Part shown: one piece after another, positions 48,783 through 58,277 of the stretch
Layout of the letters: each line of letters begins with the position of its first letter
How positions within the stretch are numbered: the first letter of the stretch is position 1
Assembly: GCF_013371085.1 (NCBI RefSeq)
Contig: NZ_JABWCV010000004.1
Location: 186,001-250,000, forward strand
Length of the DNA: 64,000 bases
Direction of reading: 5' to 3'
Source of the DNA: Vreelandella maris
Lineage (GTDB): Bacteria; Pseudomonadota; Gammaproteobacteria; Pseudomonadales; Halomonadaceae
The notes under the pieces: generated by a model
Told to the model about the DNA's origin: nothing
Databases searched by the model: none
What the model saw: only the letters and a program-made list of their open reading frames with translations
Program-made: the position numbers and the translations under genes

Positions 48783-50084
48783 TTAAGCGCCAGGGGCTAA
48801 TAGCTCACGCAGCGTGGACCCTAGTTGGGCTAACGGTACACGCTGCTGTTCGCGGTCATCACGTAAAAACTTGAGCGTTGCCGACTGCTGTGCAATCTCA
48901 TCTTCGCCGAGTAGGATCGCCATGGAGGCGGTACTCTTATCGGCTTTTTTGATCCGGCTTTTAAAGCTGCCGCCCCCGCAGTGAAGTTGCAGTTGCAGTT
49001 CAGGCAGTTCACCGCGCAAATTCTCAGCCAGCGTGATTGCCGCCGTGGTAGCGTTATCGTCCATCGGGAGCACATACACATCGCAGCCGCCGAGCGCATC
49101 CTGAGGAATCAGTTCCAGGGTGTCGAGCAGCAGAATTAGCCGCTCAATGCCCATGGCAAAGCCAACCGCCGGGGTAGGTTTGCCGCCCAGCTGTTCGACC
49201 AAACCGTCGTAGCGGCCACCGGCGCAAACAGTGCCTTGGCTGCCCAGTGCGGTGGTGGTCCACTCGAACACGGTGCGGCAGTAGTAATCGAGCCCACGCA
49301 CTAGGCGGGGATTGATTACATAATCTATACCTGCCGCTTCAAGCATCTTGGTGAGCTGCTCGAAGTGTTCGCGGGATTCCACGTCCAAGTGATCCATCAA
49401 CTGCGGCGCGGCATCCAGCATCTCGGCCATGGCCGGATTTTTGGAGTCAAGAATGCGCAGCGGGTTGCTGGTCAAACGGCGTTTGGAGTCTTCATCGAGG
49501 ACGTCATGATGCTGCTCAAAATAGGCCACCAGCGTGTCGCGATAGGCCGCACGCGCTTCAGATGAGCCCAACGAATTAAGCTCAAGGGTAACGTGCTCCA
49601 TTAGCCCCAGCTCTTTCCAAAGCCGCGCTGAAAGCAGAATCACCTCAGCGTCGATATCCGGGCCATCAAAACCGAAGGCCTCGACACCAATTTGATGAAA
49701 CTGGCGGTAGCGGCCTTTTTGCGGGCGCTCATAACGGAACATGGGGCCCTGGTACCACAACCGCTGGGTTTGGTTGTACAGCAGGCCGTGTTCCATTGCC
49801 GCGCGCACGCAGCTGGCGGTGCCCTCAGGGCGCAGCGTCAAACTTTCGCTGTTGCGATCGTCGAAGGTGTACATCTCTTTTTCGACGATATCGGTCACTT
49901 CACCGATAGAGCGCGCAAACAGCGCGGTTTGCTCAACAATCGGCGTGCGAATTTCATTGAAACCGTAGCGCAGCATGAGCTGGCGTACTTTGGCTTCAAA
50001 AAATTGCCAGCGCGGGCTGTCGCTGGGCAATAAGTCGTTCATACCACGGATGGCTTGAATCTTTTTAACGGCGGACTTGCTCAA
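48783..50084 (-). CDS. hisS: Histidine-tRNA ligase
   Basis: Class II aminoacyl-tRNA synthetase of 433 residues. Motif 1 lies around [15 protein letters not shown], motif 2 around [16 protein letters not shown] and [23 protein letters not shown], the histidine-specific [13 protein letters not shown], and motif 3 in [15 protein letters not shown]. The C-terminal anticodon domain ends [15 protein letters not shown]. Separated from ispG by 61 bases with no terminator. Confidence 0.98.
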   Translation of the reverse strand: MSKSAVKKIQAIRGMNDLLPSDSPRWQFFEAKVRQLMLRYGFNEIRTPIVEQTALFARSIGEVTDIVEKEMYTFDDRNSESLTLRPEGTASCVRAAMEHGLLYNQTQRLWYQGPMFRYERPQKGRYRQFHQIGVEAFGFDGPDIDAEVILLSARLWKELGLMEHVTLELNSLGSSEARAAYRDTLVAYFEQHHDVLDEDSKRRLTSNPLRILDSKNPAMAEMLDAAPQLMDHLDVESREHFEQLTKMLEAAGIDYVINPRLVRGLDYYCRTVFEWTTTALGSQGTVCAGGRYDGLVEQLGGKPTPAVGFAMGIERLILLLDTLELIPQDALGGCDVYVLPMDDNATTAAITLAENLRGELPELQLQLHCGGGSFKSRIKKADKSTASMAILLGEDEIAQQSATLKFLRDDREQQRVPLAQLGSTLRELLAPGA

Positions 50085-50145
50085 TGAAAACTCCTTATTC
50101 TGCCGTTTAGCGCTGGTTGCCCAGGCTGGCAGCTAACCCCAGCGG

Positions 50146-51261
50146 TTAAACGCTGCGGGCGATCATAGCGTCTTGCTGCTGCTGTTTTTCGCGCACTTTC
50201 TCACGAATCAGCTGCTCCAGGTCGTCGACCAAGTGGTCGTTACGTAGCTTGCTGGCCGGTTTGCCATCGATATAGACCAGGTTGGCGGGGCTGCCGCCGG
50301 TTAGGCCGATGTCGGTCTCTTTGGCTTCGCCGGGGCCATTAACCACGCAGCCAATTACCGAGACGTTCAGCGGCGTCATCACGTCTTCTAACCGCTCTTC
50401 GAGCTGGTTCATGGTGCTGATAACATCAAAATTCTGGCGTGAGCAGCTAGGGCAGGCAATAAAGTTAATCCCTTTAGAGCGCAGCTTGAGGCTTCGCAGC
50501 ATATCGAAGCCGACTTTAATCTCTTCCACTGGGTCAGCGGCAAGCGACACACGGATCGTGTCGCCGATTCCGTCCATCAGTAGCATGCCCAGGCCAATCG
50601 ATGATTTCACCGTGCCTGAGCGCAGTCCACCGGCTTCGGTAATGCCCAGGTGCAGCGGCTGTTCAATGCGCTCGGCAAGGTCGCGGTAGGCGGCGACCGC
50701 CATAAACACGTCTGAGGCTTTTACGCTGACCTTAAAGTCTTGGAAATCGAGGCGATCAAGGTAGTCAATATGGCGCATGGCAGATTCCACCAGCGCGGCA
50801 GGCGTTGGCTCGCCGTATTTCTTTTGCAGGTCTTTTTCAAGCGACCCAGCGTTGACGCCGATGCGAATCGGAATCCCATGGTCACGGGCCGCACTCACCA
50901 CCGCGCGTACTCGGTCTTCGCGGCCGATGTTGCCTGGGTTGATGCGCAGGCAGTCGACGCCCAGCTCAGCAACACGCAAGGCAATCTTGTAATCGAAGTG
51001 AATGTCGGCAACGAGGGGGACATTGACCAGTTTTTTGATTTGGCCAAAGGTTTCGGCGGCGTCCATGTCGGGGACAGAGACGCGCACGATATCCGCACCG
51101 GCTTTTTCCAACTGCTGAATTTGCGCTACGGTCGCGGCCACGTCCAGGGTGTTGGTGTTGGTCATGCTTTGTACGGCAATGGGCGCATCACCGCCCACGG
51201 CTACATTTCCAACCTGAATCTGACGGGAATGGCGGCGTTTTATCGGAGAAGGGGCGTGCAT
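50146..51261 (-). CDS. ispG: 4-hydroxy-3-methylbut-2-en-1-yl diphosphate synthase
   Basis: 4Fe-4S enzyme of the MEP isoprenoid pathway, converting methylerythritol cyclodiphosphate into HMBPP; 371 residues from the ATG at 51261 (E. coli 372). The N-terminal barrel opens [23 protein letters not shown] and has VQSMTNTNT; cluster cysteines are in CPSCSRQ and [16 protein letters not shown]. An alternative GTG at 51273 overlaps rodZ by 4 bases, but the ATG start matches the E. coli N-terminus (MHNQAPIQRR) better. Confidence 0.97.
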   Translation of the reverse strand: MHAPSPIKRRHSRQIQVGNVAVGGDAPIAVQSMTNTNTLDVAATVAQIQQLEKAGADIVRVSVPDMDAAETFGQIKKLVNVPLVADIHFDYKIALRVAELGVDCLRINPGNIGREDRVRAVVSAARDHGIPIRIGVNAGSLEKDLQKKYGEPTPAALVESAMRHIDYLDRLDFQDFKVSVKASDVFMAVAAYRDLAERIEQPLHLGITEAGGLRSGTVKSSIGLGMLLMDGIGDTIRVSLAADPVEEIKVGFDMLRSLKLRSKGINFIACPSCSRQNFDVISTMNQLEERLEDVMTPLNVSVIGCVVNGPGEAKETDIGLTGGSPANLVYIDGKPASKLRNDHLVDDLEQLIREKVREKQQQQDAMIARSV

Positions 51262-51269
51262 AGGACGGG

Positions 51270-52334
51270 TCACTCTCCCAAGGTGAATCGGGCAACATTG
51301 TTGGCGCCTGCGCGGGCGGGAAGATCAACTACCTCGCCTTGGTAGCGCAGTTCAACGCCGGTGGCATTACCCACGGTTAAACGAAAAGGGGGTTCACCTT
51401 CGACACTTGTCGAGGTGCCGGGCGTTTGTAAGCCAACGAAAATGCGCTGGTTGGTGGCATCAAAAATTTCAGTCCACGACTGCTCGTTAAACGTCAGCTC
51501 AAGCACATTGGCATTGGTGGCTGGCTCTGCAGCGGCGGTTTGCTCGCTGTCAGCGTTACTCTCTTGTTCGGTTGCGAGATCTGCACTGTCATTCTGCTCG
51601 GTACTGTTCGCTTCATCGCTTTCTGCGGCAGTGCTGGACGTGCCGCTGTCACTATCCAGGATTGATTCGTTAAGACCCGCAACGGCGTCAGCGTCATCCT
51701 GCGCGCTGGGGGCTTGATCCTGGGCAACTGACGACGAAGACGACACGTTAGTGGCATTGCTCGGCAGCGTTGCGTTCTCATCGCCACTGGTGAAGCTTGA
51801 GCCAGCCGTGGAGTTTTCTGCTTCAGCTGGCTCATTAGCTGGCTCCGCCGAGGCATTGGCGGTTTCTTCCGTGGAAGTTGAGCCAAAGCCCGGTGGCTCG
51901 TTGCCGCCTCGGCTTTGCCACCACATCACGGTCACGGCAATAAGGCCAGCGATTACTAGTAAAGTAACCAGCTTAAATAGCCAAGCGCCAACGCGGGAGG
52001 GCGGCCTGGCGGTGGAGACCGGCGTCACTTTGTGTTCGGTGTCGGTGCCGCCACTACGGGCTTGGTATGCCTCAAGCACCAGCCGGTCATCCATTCCCAG
52101 GTATTTGGCGTAAGAACGCAGATAGCCGCGCCGATAAGCGGCGACGGGGATTTCCTGATAATCATCCTGCTCAAGCCCTTCCACCACAGCGGGGCGCAGA
52201 TTCAGCGCCCGGGCCGCATCGGTGAGTGGAATGCCGAGCTGCTCGCGTTGGCGAGCAAGAAGTTCGCCAGGCGAGGCGCTACCAGTAGTGTTAGGACTAT
52301 CGATAATATTATCTTGTGACTGTGTATCGCTCAT
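51270..52334 (-). CDS. rodZ: Cytoskeleton protein RodZ
   Basis: A 354-residue bitopic membrane protein that links MreB filaments to cell-wall synthesis. The N-terminal helix-turn-helix domain (about 22-88, [33 protein letters not shown]) binds MreB; one membrane segment lies at about 113-135; the C-terminal periplasmic DUF4115 domain starts at about 272 ([22 protein letters not shown]). The linker of about 130 residues is rich in Ser, Ala, Thr, Glu and Asn and clearly disordered and acidic, in keeping with a halophile. Conserved next to ispG and pilW. Confidence 0.95.
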   Translation of the reverse strand: MSDTQSQDNIIDSPNTTGSASPGELLARQREQLGIPLTDAARALNLRPAVVEGLEQDDYQEIPVAAYRRGYLRSYAKYLGMDDRLVLEAYQARSGGTDTEHKVTPVSTARPPSRVGAWLFKLVTLLVIAGLIAVTVMWWQSRGGNEPPGFGSTSTEETANASAEPANEPAEAENSTAGSSFTSGDENATLPSNATNVSSSSSVAQDQAPSAQDDADAVAGLNESILDSDSGTSSTAAESDEANSTEQNDSADLATEQESNADSEQTAAAEPATNANVLELTFNEQSWTEIFDATNQRIFVGLQTPGTSTSVEGEPPFRLTVGNATGVELRYQGEVVDLPARAGANNVARFTLGE

Positions 52335-52381
52335 GGCTGAGCATCCTTCATTAAATAAGCGGTGATCCGGGCGTCAATCAG

Positions 52382-53116
52382 TCAGTCGTTGCCTAGCAAG
52401 CGCTGGTATTCGGCGGCAACATCATGCTCGCCGCGTGCGTGGGCGATATCAACCGCCATTCTTAGCGCTGCTTGGTTGGGCTCGGCGAGCTGTAAATAGG
52501 TTTGCAGCGGCGCCCAGGCCTGAGTGTAATGGCCCTGCGAATATTCGAGTTCAGCTAACATTAAATAACCGCGTGAATTACGCGGATCAATACTCTGCGC
52601 GCGCTCCAACCGAGCACGTGCTTTATCAAATTCTTCCAGTGCCAGATAACACTGCCCTAAATTGGTAAATAGCTGGGCACGGTTGGCGTACTGGGCATCC
52701 TCGGATGCGGTCTCTAACTGTTCACAGGCAGCGTTGAACTGGCCCTGCCCGTATAAAAACGCCGCATAGTTGTTGCGGGCGCGTGTGTAATCCGGCTCAG
52801 CGTTAACCGCCTGTTGAAAATAGTCGTTGGCAAGCGCGCGCTCGCCCTGGCGTTGGTAAACCAGCGCTAGTGCTTGCAGTGCTTCTGCATGGCGTGGGGC
52901 AATCTCTAGTGCCCGGTCCAGTGCATTGAGTGCGCGAGGAAGGTTATTACGTTCCAGGTAAGCAACGCCTAACTGCGTGTAGGCGTCAGCCGCTTCTGGA
53001 TTGGCTTGAGGTGTCTGAGTACTGGACGAAGCACAGCCGGCTAGCCACAAGCTGCCGATAAGAACGGCTAGCATGGGCACCCGTGATGGGTGTAGGCGCC
53101 TGCGGTGAGCGATCAT
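52382..53116 (-). CDS. pilW: Type IV pilus biogenesis lipoprotein PilW/PilF
   Basis: A 244-residue lipoprotein with lipobox LWLAGC near residue 25-30 and six or so TPR units (for example YTQLGVAYLERNNLPRALNALDRALEIAPRH, ALVYQRQGERALANDYFQQAV, NLGQCYLALEEFDKARARLERA). It pilots the secretin PilQ to the outer membrane. The ATG at 53116 with AAGAGG upstream gives the normal lipoprotein signal; an upstream TTG at 53146 is less likely. No other pilus genes lie in the window, but its place between rlmN and rodZ is conserved. Confidence 0.94.
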   Translation of the reverse strand: MIAHRRRLHPSRVPMLAVLIGSLWLAGCASSSTQTPQANPEAADAYTQLGVAYLERNNLPRALNALDRALEIAPRHAEALQALALVYQRQGERALANDYFQQAVNAEPDYTRARNNYAAFLYGQGQFNAACEQLETASEDAQYANRAQLFTNLGQCYLALEEFDKARARLERAQSIDPRNSRGYLMLAELEYSQGHYTQAWAPLQTYLQLAEPNQAALRMAVDIAHARGEHDVAAEYQRLLGND

Positions 53117-53223
53117 GTAAATCCTCTTGTGGTGAACGTCCAACAACTAACCTGATGCTACATAAAAACCGTGACCATCAAAGCGCCGTGCTAGGCGGAA
53201 GTCAAGATAAGCCCTGTTTACGT

Positions 53224-54423
53224 TTAGTCAGCATCAAGCTGTACCGACTGAATATAGCGTTCGCTGCGCTTGGTACGGTCTTTCACGCGACCAACGAGTT
53301 GACCACAGGCGGCGTCGATATCTTCACCGCGGGTCGTTCTGACCGTAGCGTTGTAATTCAAGTCATACAACCACTGCTGAAAACGCATGACTTGGTTGCG
53401 CGATGGCTTTTCGTACCCTGAGTTGGGGAACGGATTAAACGGGATCAAGTTAATCTTGCACGGCAGCTCTTTAAGCAGTGCCGCGAGCTGCTCGGCGTGT
53501 TCCTGCTGATCATTGATGTCTTTGATCAGCGTATATTCGATCGTGACCTGACGATTGTCCGGGCACTTGGCAAGGTAGCGGTGGCACGCATCCAGCAGCG
53601 CACGGATATTATATTTGCGGTTGATGGGCACCAGCTCGTTGCGCAACTCGTCAGTGGAGGCGTGCAGCGAAATCGCCAAGCTAACGTCCATTTCATCGCC
53701 AAGCTTGTCGATCATCGGCACCACACCGGAGGTCGACAGCGTCACGCGGCGCTTGGACAAACCATAGCCGTTGTCGTCAAGCATCAGCTTCATGGCGGGG
53801 ACGACGTTGTCGAAGTTGAGCAACGGTTCACCCATTCCCATCATTACCACGTTGGTGACCGGGCGGTTGGCCGTATCGCGACGCGGGCCAACGCTACGCT
53901 GGGCGACCCACACCTGGCCGATAATTTCAGCGGCGGTCAAATTGCGCTGAAACCCTTGCTTGCCGGTCGAGCAAAAACTGCAATCAAGCGAGCAGCCCAC
54001 CTGTGAAGAGACACACAGCGTACGGCGTTTACCATTTTCGGCCGGAATCAACACCGTTTCGACGTAGCTGCCATCTTCTACTTCGAGCACCCACTTGCGC
54101 GTGCCATCGCTAGAGGTGCCTTCGTAGATCACCGCTGGGCCACGAATTTCAGCTACCCGCGCCAGTTTTTCACGCAGCGGCTTGGAGAGATTCGTCATGG
54201 CAGCAAAGTCATCACTGCCTTCCTGGTGAATCCACTTCATCAGCTGCGCAGCACGGAATTTCTTTTCGCCGATGGACAAAAAGAAGTCTTCCATCTGCTC
54301 GCGGGACATGCCAAGCAGGTTGTGACGTTCAGGCGTCGCTTTGGCAGCAGGCGTGCTGGCGGCGTCTGAGCTATCAGCGTCAGTACGGGGGGCGGGCGTA
54401 TGTTGGGCTACAGTGGTGGTCAT
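53224..54423 (-). CDS. rlmN: Dual-specificity 23S rRNA/tRNA adenine-C2 methyltransferase
   Basis: Radical SAM methyltransferase of 399 residues for A2503 of 23S rRNA and A37 of some tRNAs. Cluster motif [32 protein letters not shown]; the methyl-accepting cysteine in the C-terminal DIDAACGQL. The N-terminal 35 residues are an extra Ala/Thr-rich stretch before the conserved [14 protein letters not shown]. The ATG has a weak ribosome site. Confidence 0.96.
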   Translation of the reverse strand: MTTTVAQHTPAPRTDADSSDAASTPAAKATPERHNLLGMSREQMEDFFLSIGEKKFRAAQLMKWIHQEGSDDFAAMTNLSKPLREKLARVAEIRGPAVIYEGTSSDGTRKWVLEVEDGSYVETVLIPAENGKRRTLCVSSQVGCSLDCSFCSTGKQGFQRNLTAAEIIGQVWVAQRSVGPRRDTANRPVTNVVMMGMGEPLLNFDNVVPAMKLMLDDNGYGLSKRRVTLSTSGVVPMIDKLGDEMDVSLAISLHASTDELRNELVPINRKYNIRALLDACHRYLAKCPDNRQVTIEYTLIKDINDQQEHAEQLAALLKELPCKINLIPFNPFPNSGYEKPSRNQVMRFQQWLYDLNYNATVRTTRGEDIDAACGQLVGRVKDRTKRSERYIQSVQLDAD

Positions 54424-54440
54424 GGCGGTCAGCGTTTTAG

Positions 54441-54465
54441 AAAGGGGCGGGGGCGAGGCCCCCGC
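54441..54465 (-). terminator. Probable terminator after ndk
   Basis: On the minus strand, a perfect 8-base stem GCGGGGGC/GCCCCCGC with a loop of three is followed by CCCTTTC. It lies 48 bases after the ndk stop. The T-run is short, so termination may be partial. Confidence 0.5.
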
Positions 54466-54512
54466 AAAATGGCCGGCAACGGAAGTAGATGCGGCGGCGC
54501 TACCTGAAAGGC

Positions 54513-54938
54513 TTAGCGCGGGCAGATTTCGTCGTTGCCAAAGAAGTAGCTAATTTCGCGCTCAGCGCTTTCCGGAGAATCAGAACCATGGACAGCGTTC
54601 GCATCGATTGTTTCCGCGAAATCAGCGCGAATAGTGCCAGGTGCGGCTTCTTTCGGGTTGGTTGCGCCCATCAGATCACGGTTTTTAGCGATGGCGCCTT
54701 CACCTTCAAGCACTTGTACAACGACCGGGCCAGAGGTCATGAAACCGACCAGGTCTTTAAAGAAAGGACGCTCTTTGTGCTCTGCGTAGAAACCGCCAGC
54801 CTTCTCTTCAGAGAGGTGAACCATCTTCGCGGCAACAACGTTCAGGCCGGCTTTTTCAAAGCGGGCGATGATTTCACCGATCGCATTTTTAGCAACGGCA
54901 TCAGGCTTGATAATAGAAAGAGTGCGTTCAGTAGCCAT
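54513..54938 (-). CDS. ndk: Nucleoside diphosphate kinase
   Basis: A 141-residue enzyme that exchanges phosphate between nucleoside di- and triphosphates. The start [18 protein letters not shown] is canonical; the active-site histidine is in [18 protein letters not shown], and the C-terminus [16 protein letters not shown] is typical. The ATG at 54938 has GGAG upstream; an in-frame ATG 15 bases before would add METIY only. In pseudomonads ndk follows the isc genes directly, as here, but here several isc genes are missing before it. Confidence 0.98.
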   Translation of the reverse strand: MATERTLSIIKPDAVAKNAIGEIIARFEKAGLNVVAAKMVHLSEEKAGGFYAEHKERPFFKDLVGFMTSGPVVVQVLEGEGAIAKNRDLMGATNPKEAAPGTIRADFAETIDANAVHGSDSPESAEREISYFFGNDEICPR

Positions 54939-54967
54939 GTAAATGGTCTCCATAAATGGGGGCTAAG

Positions 54968-54999
54968 CAAAATTGCCGCCCCAGTAAAGCCGGGGCGGC
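54968..54999 (-). terminator. Terminator after iscA
   Basis: On the minus strand a perfect 8-base stem GCCGCCCC/GGGGCGGC with a 9-base loop is followed by AATTTTGC. It separates iscA from ndk. The 213-base iscA-ndk gap shows no remnant of hscB, hscA, fdx or iscX. Confidence 0.75.
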
Positions 55000-55151
55000 C
55001 TAGAAAATAATTCGGCTAATAGCGTTTCAGCAGCTAGCGTTTTACAAGCGCACGGGAGTACCCGGCTGCCTGATGTTAGGTATTCAGGGGCGCGATTATA
55101 ACGCTTAAGCCGGGGAATGAATACCGGCGATGAGAGCTGTCCGCGCAAAGG

Positions 55152-55478
55152 CTAAACAGTAAAGCTTTCGCCGCAACCGCATTCGTCTTTGACGTTAGGG
55201 TTGTTGAAGCGGAAAAAGCGGTTTAAACCTTCGCTGACATAATCCACTTCGCTGCCATTGAGCATCTCGACCGCATCGGGGGAGACATAAACGCTAGCCC
55301 CGTGCTCTTCAAAATGGACTTCTTCTTCGCTAACGGTGTCGGCGAAATCGAGTACGTAGCTGTAGCCGGAGCAGCCGCTTGGCTTGACCGAAACGCGCAG
55401 GCCTAGGCCTTGTCCACGCTCATCAAGCACGTGACGAATCTGTTGTGCGGCAGCCGGGGTAATGTTGAGTGTTGCCAT
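55152..55478 (-). CDS. iscA: Iron-sulfur cluster assembly protein IscA
   Basis: A 108-residue A-type carrier that holds and passes Fe-S clusters or iron. The three ligand cysteines are Cys36 in SGCSGYSYVLDF and Cys100, Cys102 in the C-terminal DECGCGESF. FRFNNPNVKDECGCGES matches IscA rather than ErpA or SufA. It follows iscS by 30 bases, where iscU would be expected between them, and is followed by a terminator, so it ends the shortened isc operon. Confidence 0.93.
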   Translation of the reverse strand: MATLNITPAAAQQIRHVLDERGQGLGLRVSVKPSGCSGYSYVLDFADTVSEEEVHFEEHGASVYVSPDAVEMLNGSEVDYVSEGLNRFFRFNNPNVKDECGCGESFTV

Positions 55479-55508
55479 GAGGCGTTCTCCTTAAAAATAG
55501 TCAGCCGC

Positions 55509-56675
55509 TTAACCGGGCGGTGTACGTAAACCGCTCACCGCGTGGCGTATGAGCGTTAGCGCATGATCGATTTCTGCTTCGGTAGTAAAACGCCCGAAGC
55601 TAAAGCGCAGCGACGAGAGCGCCAGCGAGCGGGGCGTGCCGATGCCAAGCAGTACATAAGAAGGGTCAACGCTTGCCGAGTTGCACGCGGAGCCAGTAGA
55701 GACCGCTACATCGCGCAGCGCCATCAGTAATGACTCACCGTCGACGCCTTCAAACGCCAGGTTGAGAATATTGGGAACCGCATTATCTAGCGGTGTGTTA
55801 GCAAAAACACCTTCAACGCCTTCAAGTCCGCGCAAAAAACGCTGCTGCAAACGGCTAATGTGAGCGTTGTCGTCATCGTACTGCTGTTGCATTAGCGCGA
55901 AAGCTTCGCCCATGCCTGCAATTTGGTGCGTTGGTAGCGTGCCGGAACGCATGCCACGTTCGTGACCGCCGCCATGAATTAACGCCTCTACGCGGATATC
56001 CGGGTGGCGCTTCACATATAGCGCGCCGACGCCTTTAGGGCCGTAGGTTTTATGGCCGGACAGCGACATCAGGTCGATCTGCTGGGCCGCTACGTCTAAG
56101 GGAATACGCCCCACCGCCTGGGCAGCATCGGTATGAAAGGCCGCCCCAAACTCATGAGCAACGGCCGCCAAAGCGGCAATATCGTTGATGCTGCCCAGCT
56201 CATTATTAACCGCCATGAGTGAGACCAGTGCAGTATCGTCGCGCATGGCTTCGCGCAGCTTTTCAGGCTGAATACAGCCGTCACGCCCAGGCGTGAGCCA
56301 CGTTACCTCAAACCCCTCTTTCTCCAGCGCATGGGCCGTGTCTACGATGGCTTTATGCTCAATCGTCGAGGTCACCAAGTGTAGGCCACGCTCGCGGTTA
56401 GCGCGCATAAAGCCGATCAGCGCCAGGTTGTCCGCTTCGGTGGCACCGCTGGTCCAGACAATTTCTCGTGGGTCAGCGCCAATCGCGTCGGCCACTTGGC
56501 GGCGGGCCTGCTCAACCACCTGTTCTGCCTGCCAACCTAACATATGGCTGCGCGAAGCCGGGTTGGCGAACAGTTGGTCAACCGTTAGGTAGCGCTGCAT
56601 AACCTCAACCACGCGGGCATCCGCCGGCGCAGTGGCGGCGTAATCTAGGTAAATGGGCAGCGTGGGTGTGGTCAT
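55509..56675 (-). CDS. iscS: Cysteine desulfurase IscS, C-terminally shortened
   Basis: PLP-dependent desulfurase of 388 residues that provides sulfur for Fe-S clusters and tRNA thiolation. The PLP lysine is Lys209 in SGHKTYGPKG, the PLP-stacking histidine is His107 in EHKAI and the sulfur-carrying cysteine is Cys331 in SACNSASVDPSYVL on the long loop of the IscS type. It aligns with E. coli IscS (404 residues) up to LIRHAVSGLR, then ends in TPPG, so the last 18 or so residues, which bind IscU in E. coli, are missing. The gene lies 39 bases after iscR and 30 before iscA; no iscU is present. Confidence 0.95.
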   Translation of the reverse strand: MTTPTLPIYLDYAATAPADARVVEVMQRYLTVDQLFANPASRSHMLGWQAEQVVEQARRQVADAIGADPREIVWTSGATEADNLALIGFMRANRERGLHLVTSTIEHKAIVDTAHALEKEGFEVTWLTPGRDGCIQPEKLREAMRDDTALVSLMAVNNELGSINDIAALAAVAHEFGAAFHTDAAQAVGRIPLDVAAQQIDLMSLSGHKTYGPKGVGALYVKRHPDIRVEALIHGGGHERGMRSGTLPTHQIAGMGEAFALMQQQYDDDNAHISRLQQRFLRGLEGVEGVFANTPLDNAVPNILNLAFEGVDGESLLMALRDVAVSTGSACNSASVDPSYVLLGIGTPRSLALSSLRFSFGRFTTEAEIDHALTLIRHAVSGLRTPPG

Positions 56676-56714
56676 CGTTATGTTCCAGCAGTTTGTCGGT
56701 CAGGGAGCGTTGGG

Positions 56715-57182
56715 TCAGGGTGAGGAGGCAAGAATACCCGCCTCGGCACGCTGTTTCTGTCGCGATGCAATACGTATGACATCAGGGCGCAGCATCAGTT
56801 GTGCCAGCGTCATCTCGTCAAAGAAATGGCGTATCTGAACGGAAAGCTCGCACCACAAGTGGTGTGTCAGGCAGGTGTCGCCCTGCTGGCAATCGGAAAG
56901 CCCCTGGCAGCGCGTGGCATCAACGCTTTCATTCACCGCGTCAATCACCTTGGAAACGCTAATCTCTTCCGCAGGTTGTGACAGCAGATACCCGCCGCCT
57001 GGGCCGCGTACGCTGTTGACCAAGCCTGCACGGCGCAGGCGAGCAAAAAGCTGCTCTAAATAGGAGAGCGATATCTCTTGGCGCTGGGAGATATCGCTTA
57101 GGCTGGTCGGGCCGTTGTGGGCATGCAAGGCTAAATCGAGCATGGCGGTAACGGCGTAACGGCCTTTGGTGGTCAAGCGCAT
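56715..57182 (-). CDS. iscR: Fe-S cluster-responsive regulator IscR
   Basis: An Rrf2-family regulator of 155 residues. The winged helix is at the N-terminus ([49 protein letters not shown]). The 2Fe-2S ligands Cys92, Cys98, Cys104 and His107 are in [19 protein letters not shown], as in E. coli. It heads the isc operon, with a promoter that carries a type 1-like IscR box, so it should repress itself and iscSA when Fe-S clusters are plentiful. Confidence 0.96.
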   Translation of the reverse strand: MRLTTKGRYAVTAMLDLALHAHNGPTSLSDISQRQEISLSYLEQLFARLRRAGLVNSVRGPGGGYLLSQPAEEISVSKVIDAVNESVDATRCQGLSDCQQGDTCLTHHLWCELSVQIRHFFDEMTLAQLMLRPDVIRIASRQKQRAEAGILASSP

Positions 57183-57234
57183 GGCAAGCCCCTCGACGCT
57201 GAACGCTCAGCGCACTGACGGCAAATGTGTTGCC

Positions 57235-57268
57235 ATTATGGGAAAACCTGAGTGCTTTGGTCAACCAT
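57235..57268 (-). promoter_or_regulatory. iscR promoter with type 1-like IscR box
   Basis: On the minus strand TTGACC (57259-57264), 18 bases, CATAAT (57235-57240) form a sigma-70-type promoter 53 bases before the iscR ATG. Positions 57244-57268 match the E. coli type 1 IscR consensus at about 20 of 25 positions by my count and overlap the -35. The site reaches into the last codons of cysE. Confidence 0.55.
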
Positions 57269-58148
57269 TACGCGGCGGCAGTGCTTCTTGCTCGGTCTCT
57301 TGCCCAGCCTCTTGCTTAGCTGATGGCGGTGTGGCCGAGCGTTTGCCAACGCCTGGGCAGCCGGTGTCGTGCTCATCCAGAATGCCGGCAAAATCTTCTT
57401 CGCGTAGCGCCGGTAGCTGGCCGTCACGGTAGTTGTCATCAAGCTTGCGCAGGGTCGAACACATGCGCTCAATTCGTTCATCCACGGCGTGCATATGGTC
57501 GAGCATGGCCTGCATCGAGCGGGCTACGGGGTCGGGCATATCCTGGCTGACACCATAAGCATCAAAGCCAAATTTCTGGCAGATAGCCTCGCGACGGGCG
57601 GGGTCGACATCCAGCGCCTCTTCCACATCAGGGTCGGTGCGTTTGACAATTTTGCCGGGAATGCCAACCACCGTGGCCCCCGGCGGTACTTCTTTCGTGA
57701 CCACCGCGTTAGAGCCAATTTTGGCTCCCGCACCCACGGTAAAGGGGCCTAGTATCTTGGCGCCCGCGCCGACAATCACCCCATCGCCCAACGTTGGGTG
57801 GCGCTTGCCTTTGTTCCAGCTGGTGCCGCCCAGCGTAACTCCCTGGTACAGCGTGACGTTATCGCCGACCTGAGCCGTTTCACCAATCACCACGCCCATG
57901 CCGTGGTCGATGAAAAAGCGCCGTCCGATGGTGGCGCCCGGGTGGATCTCGATGCCGGTCAGCCAGCGTGAAAACGTCGATAGCGTCCGCGCTAGCCATT
58001 TGAGGTTTTTTTTCCACAGCCAGTGGCCGCAGCGATGCAGCAGTAGAGCGTGCAGGCCGGGGTAGTTGGTCAGCACCTCAAGAAAGTTACGTGCGGCTGG
58101 GTCGCGGTCAAATACGCTGTTGATGTCTTCACGTAGACGTTGAAACAT
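57261..58148 (-). CDS. cysE: Serine O-acetyltransferase
   Basis: A left-handed beta-helix acetyltransferase of 295 residues that makes O-acetylserine for cysteine synthesis. The N-terminal helical region ([38 protein letters not shown]) is the SRPBCC-like form of the shorter CysE clade found before iscR. Hexapeptide repeats run from [34 protein letters not shown] to [24 protein letters not shown]. The ATG at 58148 has AAGGA 7 bases upstream; an in-frame start at 58181 would add 11 residues. Linking cysE with iscRS suits the demand for cysteine as sulfur donor. Confidence 0.95.
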   Translation of the reverse strand: MFQRLREDINSVFDRDPAARNFLEVLTNYPGLHALLLHRCGHWLWKKNLKWLARTLSTFSRWLTGIEIHPGATIGRRFFIDHGMGVVIGETAQVGDNVTLYQGVTLGGTSWNKGKRHPTLGDGVIVGAGAKILGPFTVGAGAKIGSNAVVTKEVPPGATVVGIPGKIVKRTDPDVEEALDVDPARREAICQKFGFDAYGVSQDMPDPVARSMQAMLDHMHAVDERIERMCSTLRKLDDNYRDGQLPALREEDFAGILDEHDTGCPGVGKRSATPPSAKQEAGQETEQEALPPRNG

Positions 58149-58277
58149 GAGGTGATCCTTGGGCGGTAGAGGTGCAGTCACTCAACTGAAAGTGCATCGC
58201 ATGAAGATAACTAAACAGACCTTCAACGTGGGGGCGTTAGGTAACGTCTTCAAGTCAGCATCTTCAAGCCTAATAAA

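Noticed and set aside
54963-55148. 61-codon open frame between ndk and iscA
   Set aside because: It spans the iscA terminator hairpin and has no ribosome site or family features.
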